From Cribrihabitans_A pelagius (GTDB taxonomy: Bacteria; Pseudomonadota; Alphaproteobacteria; Rhodobacterales; Rhodobacteraceae), in NCBI RefSeq assembly GCF_048820915.1, contig NZ_JBMERR010000029.1, positions 1 through 47,844 on the forward strand: a DNA stretch of 47,844 bases, written 5' to 3'. Position numbers and translations under genes: made by a program. Under the pieces are notes generated by a model. It ran no database searches and was not told where the DNA came from. It saw nothing but the letters and a program-made list of their open reading frames with translations. Below, in pieces: positions 39,978 through 47,844 of the stretch. Within the stretch, counting starts at the first letter, position 1. Each line of letters begins with the position of its first letter.

Positions 39978-42363
39978 CGCGCAGCCTCCGCGTGACGCGC
40001 CAGAGCTCCTCCGCCGTGGCAGGCGCGTTCAGATGCGGGTAGCCGTCACCGAATGCCGCGGCTGCATCGCTCAGCGCCAGCCAGGCGGAAATGCCCAGCA
40101 TGAAGGGCGGCTCGCCTACCGCTTTGGAGCGGTAGATGGTGCTTTCGCGGTTGGTGCAATTGAACAACTCGACGTTGAAGACATCCGGGCGGTCCGAACA
40201 GGCCGGGATCTTGTAGGTGGAGGGCGCATGGGTCCTGAGCCGCCCGGCGCCGTCCCAGACCAGCTCCTCGGTAGTTAGCCAGCCTGCACCCTGCACATAG
40301 CCGCCCTCGACCTGGCCCTTGTCCAGCGCCGGGTTCAGCGAGGCGCCCGCGTCATGCAGGATGTCGCAGCGCAGGATGCGGTTCTCGCCGGTGCGCCCGT
40401 CCAGCGCCACTTCGGTGATTGCCGCGCCATAGGCAAAATAGAAGAATGGCCGCCCGCGGCCCTTGATGCGATCCCATTCGATCTTGGGAGTCTTGTAGAA
40501 GCCGGTGGCGCTGAGGCTGACGCGGTTTTCGTAGGCCAGCTTGGCAGCTTGGGCAAAGGTCAGCACCTCGCCGCCCACATGCACCTTTCCGCCCGCAAAG
40601 CGGATGTCGCGGGTCTGGTAGCGCTCGGCCAGCAGATCCTCGATCCGGGCACGGATCTCGTCGCAGGCGGCCTTCACCGCCATGCCGTTGAGGTCGGAGC
40701 CGGAGGAGGCCGCAGTGGCCGAAGTGTTGGGCACCTTGGCGGTGTCGGTAGCGGTGATCTTCACCATCTCCAAGCCCACGCCAAAGCGGCTCGCGGCCAC
40801 CTGCGCCACCTTCTGGAACAGGCCTTGGCCCATCTCGGTGCCGCCGTGGTTCATGTGGATGGAGCCGTCCTGGTAGACATGCACCAGCGCGCCGGCCTGG
40901 TTGAGGTGCGTGAGGGTGAAGGAGATGCCGAACTTGACGGGGGAGAAGGCGATGCCCTTCTTGATAAAAGCGTTCTCGCGGTTCCACTGCCGCACCGCCT
41001 CGCGCCGGGCGGCGTAATCGGCGCTTTCCGCCAGCTGCTCGGTCATCTCGTGCAGAATGAAGTCCTCGACCGGCATGTGGTAGGGCGTTGTCTGCACTCC
41101 AGCTGGCGGCTCTGGCACCTCGGCAGGCTGCGGGGCGGCCCCGCGGGAGGTGAGGTCGCCGCCGCCTTCAGGAAGCTTGCGCCGGTCGTGAGCCTCGCCG
41201 GGGGCGGCCTCGCCGTCCTGCATCGGCGCGTAGTAGTTCAGCCGCCGCACTTCCAGCGGGTCGCGGCCGAGGCTATGGGCGATGTGGTCCATCACCCGCT
41301 CGATCCCGACCATCCCCTGCGGGCCGCCAAAGCCGCGGTAGGCGGTGGCGCTTTGCAGGTTGGTCTTGAGCCGGTGGCTCTCGATCCGCACGGCGGGGAT
41401 CAGATAGGCGTTGTCGGCATGCAGCATGGCACGGTCGGCGACCGGCAGCGACAGATCCTGCGCCCAGCCGCAGTTGACCAGATGCAGGAACTCCACCCCC
41501 TGCAGGCGCCCGTCCTCGTCGAAACCGGCCCGGTAGGAGATCCGGAAGGCATGGCGCTTGCCGGTGATCACCATGTCGTCGTCGCGGTCGTAGCGCATCT
41601 TGCAGGGCTTTCCGGTGAGCCGCGCGGCGACGGCACAGGCCACCGCCAGCGCGTTGCCCTGGCTTTCCTTGCCGCCAAAACCGCCGCCCATGCGCCGGGT
41701 CTCCACCCGGACCGAGTGCATCGGCAGGCCGATCGCCTCGGCCACCTTGTGCTGGATCTCGGTCGGGTGCTGAGTGGAGGAATGCACGAGCATGCCGCCA
41801 TCTTCCTGCGGCAGCGCCATTGCGGCCTGGCCTTCGAGGTAGAAATGCTCCTGGCCGCCGATCTCGAAGGTGTCCTCCACCACATGCGGGGCGGTGTCGA
41901 TGGCCTCGGCCGTGTCGCCCTTCTGATAGATGCGCGGGCCATCCTCAAAGCGGCTGTCTGCGGCCAGCGCGGCATCGAGGCTCAGCAGCGCTTCCTCCTC
42001 TGCGTAATCGACGCGGCCCTTGCGGGCGGCGACGCGGGCGTGGCGGTGGCTGTCGGCCACCACCAGGAAAACCTGCTGCCCTATGTAGTGCACCGTACCG
42101 TCCGCCAGCAGCGGCTCGTCGTGCAGCGAGGGGGAGACGTCATTGTCGAACGGCAGATCGGACGCCGTGAGCACCGCCACCACGCCGGGGCTTTCTTTCA
42201 CCTCGGTGAGATCCATCGCGGTGATCCGCCCCTTGGCGATGGGAGAGAGGCCGAAGGCCAGGTGCAGTGTGCCCCGCGGCGTGGGAATGTCGTCCACATA
42301 CCGCGCTGCCCCGGTCACATGCAGGCGGGCGGCGTCATGGGGCAGAGGTTTGGTCACGCTCAT
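39967..42363 (-). CDS. xdhB: Xanthine dehydrogenase, molybdopterin-binding subunit
   Basis: Catalytic Mo subunit (798 aa) oxidising hypoxanthine and xanthine to uric acid. Active-site residues match Rhodobacter capsulatus XdhB: Glu233 (MGGGFGGKE; Rc Glu232), Arg311 (VADRAML; Rc Arg310) and Glu751 (KAVGEPPFML; Rc Glu730). Odd feature: after NYYAPMQD there is a Gly/Pro/Ala/Glu-rich stretch (about 384-422, minus strand 41214-41098) before QTTPYHMPVEDF, which should account for most of the extra length over R. capsulatus. It overlaps xdhA by 4 nt. Confidence 0.93.
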   Translation of the reverse strand: MSVTKPLPHDAARLHVTGAARYVDDIPTPRGTLHLAFGLSPIAKGRITAMDLTEVKESPGVVAVLTASDLPFDNDVSPSLHDEPLLADGTVHYIGQQVFLVVADSHRHARVAARKGRVDYAEEEALLSLDAALAADSRFEDGPRIYQKGDTAEAIDTAPHVVEDTFEIGGQEHFYLEGQAAMALPQEDGGMLVHSSTQHPTEIQHKVAEAIGLPMHSVRVETRRMGGGFGGKESQGNALAVACAVAARLTGKPCKMRYDRDDDMVITGKRHAFRISYRAGFDEDGRLQGVEFLHLVNCGWAQDLSLPVADRAMLHADNAYLIPAVRIESHRLKTNLQSATAYRGFGGPQGMVGIERVMDHIAHSLGRDPLEVRRLNYYAPMQDGEAAPGEAHDRRKLPEGGGDLTSRGAAPQPAEVPEPPAGVQTTPYHMPVEDFILHEMTEQLAESADYAARREAVRQWNRENAFIKKGIAFSPVKFGISFTLTHLNQAGALVHVYQDGSIHMNHGGTEMGQGLFQKVAQVAASRFGVGLEMVKITATDTAKVPNTSATAASSGSDLNGMAVKAACDEIRARIEDLLAERYQTRDIRFAGGKVHVGGEVLTFAQAAKLAYENRVSLSATGFYKTPKIEWDRIKGRGRPFFYFAYGAAITEVALDGRTGENRILRCDILHDAGASLNPALDKGQVEGGYVQGAGWLTTEELVWDGAGRLRTHAPSTYKIPACSDRPDVFNVELFNCTNRESTIYRSKAVGEPPFMLGISAWLALSDAAAAFGDGYPHLNAPATAEELWRVTRRLRDGI

Positions 42364-43736
42364 GACTGCACCTCCAGCACCGAGACGGGCTCGCCGGAAA
42401 GGTCAGCATAATAGCGCGCCAGCATGTTGCGGGCGGTTTCCAGCCGGTAGCCGGCGGAGGCGCGCATGTCGGTCATCGGGGTGAAGTCCTGATCGAAGGC
42501 GGCGGCGGCCTTCTGGATCGCGGCCTCGCTCCAAGGCTCGCCGATCAGCGCGTCCTCCACGTGATTTGCGCGTTTCGGAATTCCCGCCATGCCGCCAAAG
42601 GCGATGCGGGCGGCAGTCACGGTGCCGTCCTCCACCGTCACGTTGAAAGCGCCCAGCACGGCGGAGATGTCCTGATCGAAGCGCTTCGAGAGCTTGTAGA
42701 CCCGCAACACGTCCGGCTGGCGGAGGAAGCTGACGGCCTCGACAAACTCGCCCGGCTGGCGGTCCTGCTTACCGTAGTCGAGGAAGAAGTCCTCCAGCGG
42801 CATCTCCCGCCGGGTTTCGCCTTTGCGAAGGTGCAGAGTGGCCCCGAGCGCGATGAGCGCAGGCGGGTTGTCCCCGATCGGCGAGCCATTGGCGATATTG
42901 CCGCCCACGGTTGCCGCCGCCCGTATCTGCTGGGAGGCAAAGCGGCGCGCCATTTCGGCGTAGGAGGGGTGCAGGTCCTGCATCGCCGCGCGCATCCGGT
43001 TCATGTCAGCCATGGCGCCGATGCGCACGCCGTCGTCGGTGATGGTGATCTCCTTCAGATCGGCGCAGCCGTCGAGGAAGATCATCTGCGGCAGCGCACG
43101 CAGGCCCTTGGTGACCCAGAGGCCAACGTCGGTGGCGCCGGCCACGAGGGTGGCGTCGGGGTGCTCTTCATAGAGTGCCGCCAGTTCGTCGGAGGAGGCA
43201 GGCAGGAGAGGGGTCTCCCCCCGGGGTATGTCCGGCAGGACGAAGTTGGCATCCTGCGCGATCCAGTCCGGCACCGGGTGGCTGGCGGCGGCCTCCGCCG
43301 CGCGGATAATCGGGACGTAGCCGGTGCAGCGGCAGAGGTTGCCTGCAAGCTGGTCGTCGTAGTCCTTTGCGTCATTGGCGTGGGCGGTGACCATCGCCAT
43401 GATGAAACCCGGAGTGCAGAAGCCGCACTGGCTGCCGTGATGCTGCACCATTGCCTCCTGCACCGGGTGCAGGGTGCCATCGGGGCCGGCCGCGCCTTCG
43501 ACGGTGCGCACCGCCTTGCCGTGGAGCTGCGGCAGGAACAGGATGCAGGCGTTCAGGGGCTTGCTGCCCTGCGCGTCCGTCACCATCACCGTGCAGGCGC
43601 CGCAGTCGCCCTCGTTGCAGCCTTCCTTGGTCCCGGTCAGTCCACGGTCTTCGCGCAGCCAGTCGAGCAGGGTTGCTGCCGGGTCGGGGTGCGGCAGGCT
43701 TACCTCCTCACCGTTGAGATGAAAGGTAACCGTCAT
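42360..43736 (-). CDS. xdhA: Xanthine dehydrogenase, FAD/iron-sulfur subunit
   Basis: Electron-transfer subunit (458 aa). The ferredoxin-type [2Fe-2S] cluster is held by Cys40, Cys45, Cys48 and Cys64; the second cluster by Cys104, Cys107, Cys135 and Cys137 (CGFCTPG and CRCTG). The FAD domain follows from about 185 (ATLVAGATDVG, TVGGNIANGSPIGD). Together with XdhB it forms an (alpha-beta)2 NAD-dependent enzyme in the cytoplasm. It is the first gene of the unit; the promoter must lie in the 361-bp gap shared with dnaE. Confidence 0.94.
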   Translation of the reverse strand: MTVTFHLNGEEVSLPHPDPAATLLDWLREDRGLTGTKEGCNEGDCGACTVMVTDAQGSKPLNACILFLPQLHGKAVRTVEGAAGPDGTLHPVQEAMVQHHGSQCGFCTPGFIMAMVTAHANDAKDYDDQLAGNLCRCTGYVPIIRAAEAAASHPVPDWIAQDANFVLPDIPRGETPLLPASSDELAALYEEHPDATLVAGATDVGLWVTKGLRALPQMIFLDGCADLKEITITDDGVRIGAMADMNRMRAAMQDLHPSYAEMARRFASQQIRAAATVGGNIANGSPIGDNPPALIALGATLHLRKGETRREMPLEDFFLDYGKQDRQPGEFVEAVSFLRQPDVLRVYKLSKRFDQDISAVLGAFNVTVEDGTVTAARIAFGGMAGIPKRANHVEDALIGEPWSEAAIQKAAAAFDQDFTPMTDMRASAGYRLETARNMLARYYADLSGEPVSVLEVQS

Positions 43737-44097
43737 AGCTGAAACCCGCCGCCTTACCCCGTGAACCCGATATGCCCTCCTTCGATGCGGCGTAGAAAGA
43801 GTGGCGGGCCTTGCTTTTGCTTGCTGATCAATAGCCTAGGGAGCATTGCCGCGTTCTGGCAAGAAAAACTGACACCGCAATGCAGAAAACCGGGCGACAG
43901 AATGTTTCATCGCAGCAGGCTTGCGTATTATTATCTAATAATTCTAGCGGCTTGCTGTATCTGATCTGCTGCTTGCACTGGAAGCACTTTCAATTTTTTC
44001 CGAATGGTCCGGCGCCCCGTGCCCGGCGCTGTGCAGGCCTGCCGCGCAACCGCAAATGGGCCTTCGCCCCGCCGCGCGGATCGGGTAGCTTGCCGGC
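43737..44097. other. Divergent intergenic region between xdhA and dnaE
   Basis: 361 bp, markedly more A/T-rich in the middle than its surroundings. It holds a 16-bp inverted repeat ATTATTA-TC-TAATAAT (43927-43942), about 190 bp before xdhA and 155 bp before dnaE. Promoters in both directions are expected here but I cannot assign boxes with confidence. No gene seen. Confidence 0.5.
43927..43942. promoter_or_regulatory. A/T-rich inverted repeat between xdhA and dnaE
   Basis: Arms ATTATTA and TAATAAT around TC. In this GC-rich DNA such a perfect A/T palindrome is unusual; it may be a regulator site or part of a promoter. Confidence 0.4.
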
Positions 44098-47610
<3,513 letters not shown>

Positions 47611-47717
47611 GGACCGCTATCTGCTCGCATCTAGCATTGATTGAATTCTTTCTGGGACGTCTTTGGGCAACTTTATGGCATTGATTAGCCACTCCATTCC
47701 TTCTCGAAAGCAGGGAT

Positions 47718-47844
47718 CTAGGGTCAGGACTCATAGCCAGTAAATGACGAGTGCGGCGAGGGCGATGGCTGAGAGGAAGACCTTCGGGCATCTGTCGTAT
47801 CGGGTCGCCACACGCCGCCAATCCTTCAGCCTGCCGAACATGAT
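47718..47844 (-). mobile_element. IS5-family (IS427-like) insertion sequence, right fragment
   Basis: Element end beginning at or near 47721 (GGGTCAGGACTCA on the plus strand), preceded by CTA, which suits the TA target of IS427-group elements inserted into CTAG. It contains the end of a transposase gene read leftward and continues past the window. The second end is not visible, so inverted repeat and target duplication cannot be checked. Confidence 0.65.
47731..47844 (-). CDS. IS5-family (IS427 group) transposase, C-terminal fragment
   Basis: The last 37 codons before a TGA: I-M-F-G-R-L-K-D-W-R-R-V-A-T-R-Y-D, then C-P-K-V-F-L-S-A-I-A-L-A-A-L-V-I-Y-W-L. This C terminus, with the conserved basic F-x-R-L-K-D-W-R-R-V-A-x-R-Y-D block after the catalytic Glu helix, is typical of IS427-type DDE transposases (usually made by frameshifting of two frames). 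The 5' part lies outside the window. Confidence 0.85.
   Translation of the reverse strand: MMFGRLKDWRRVATRYDRCPKVFLSAIALAALVIYWL

Overview
The window is GC-rich (roughly two thirds G+C by eye) and reads as an alphaproteobacterial chromosome segment, most likely a marine Rhodobacteraceae (roseobacter-group) strain. The clues are the sugar-acid and purine gene sets, a monomeric NADP-isocitrate dehydrogenase, a DauA-like oxidase, a dimethylglycine-dehydrogenase-type FAD/GcvT fusion, and two copies of an intergenic hairpin element ending in a G(G/A)GTATTT box. Genus cannot be fixed from sequence alone. No rRNA, tRNA, CRISPR array, prophage or recognisable defence system was seen. Both ends of the window lie inside IS5-family insertion sequences. 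About 127 nt of element is visible at each end, so the window is probably one complete assembly contig broken at IS repeats.

Left third (131-15129): a galactoside utilisation locus. An IclR-type regulator and a sugar ABC ATPase are read leftward. A sugar-binding protein, two permeases, a GH36 alpha-galactosidase, an IlvD/Edd sugar-acid dehydratase, an SDR dehydrogenase, DgoK, DgoA, an SMP-30 lactonase, an aldose 1-epimerase and a GH42 beta-galactosidase are read rightward. Most joints from the second permease to the epimerase are 1-4 nt overlaps. Together they form a complete route: uptake, hydrolysis of alpha- and beta-galactosides, anomer conversion, oxidation of galactose to lactone, hydrolysis, dehydration, phosphorylation, and cleavage to pyruvate plus glyceraldehyde-3-phosphate (De Ley-Doudoroff type). 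Overlapping divergent promoters and a perfect 17-bp palindrome sit between regulator and transporter. Two tandem terminators close the operon.

Middle (15416-29651): a Cache-domain chemoreceptor, monomeric isocitrate dehydrogenase (minus strand), a periplasmic SH3 protein, an NADP-type D-2-hydroxyacid dehydrogenase, gamma-glutamyltransferase, a D-lactate/glycolate-type FAD oxidase, an 835-residue FAD/aminomethyltransferase protein, a doubtful small ORF, and an exported PRC-barrel protein behind an EcfG-like promoter.

Right part (29724-47844): an HD-domain protein of the PhnZ/MIOX type divergent from a LysR regulator with a palindrome at its start codon; a minus-strand trio (DUF938 methyltransferase, DauA-like amine oxidase, aldo/keto reductase) flanked on both sides by paired-hairpin elements; a seven-gene minus-strand purine unit (xdhA, xdhB, xdhC, then a BMP-family nucleoside/purine ABC importer); and divergently dnaE, followed about 110 bp later by the second IS element.

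The observations most worth a second look are the SDR whose catalytic lysine is replaced by asparagine at the galactose-dehydrogenase position, the complete regulated galactoside operon, the orphan PhnZ-like HD protein, the paired-hairpin repeats, the hairpin element that supplies a ribosome binding site inside the purine operon, and the extra linker inside XdhB.
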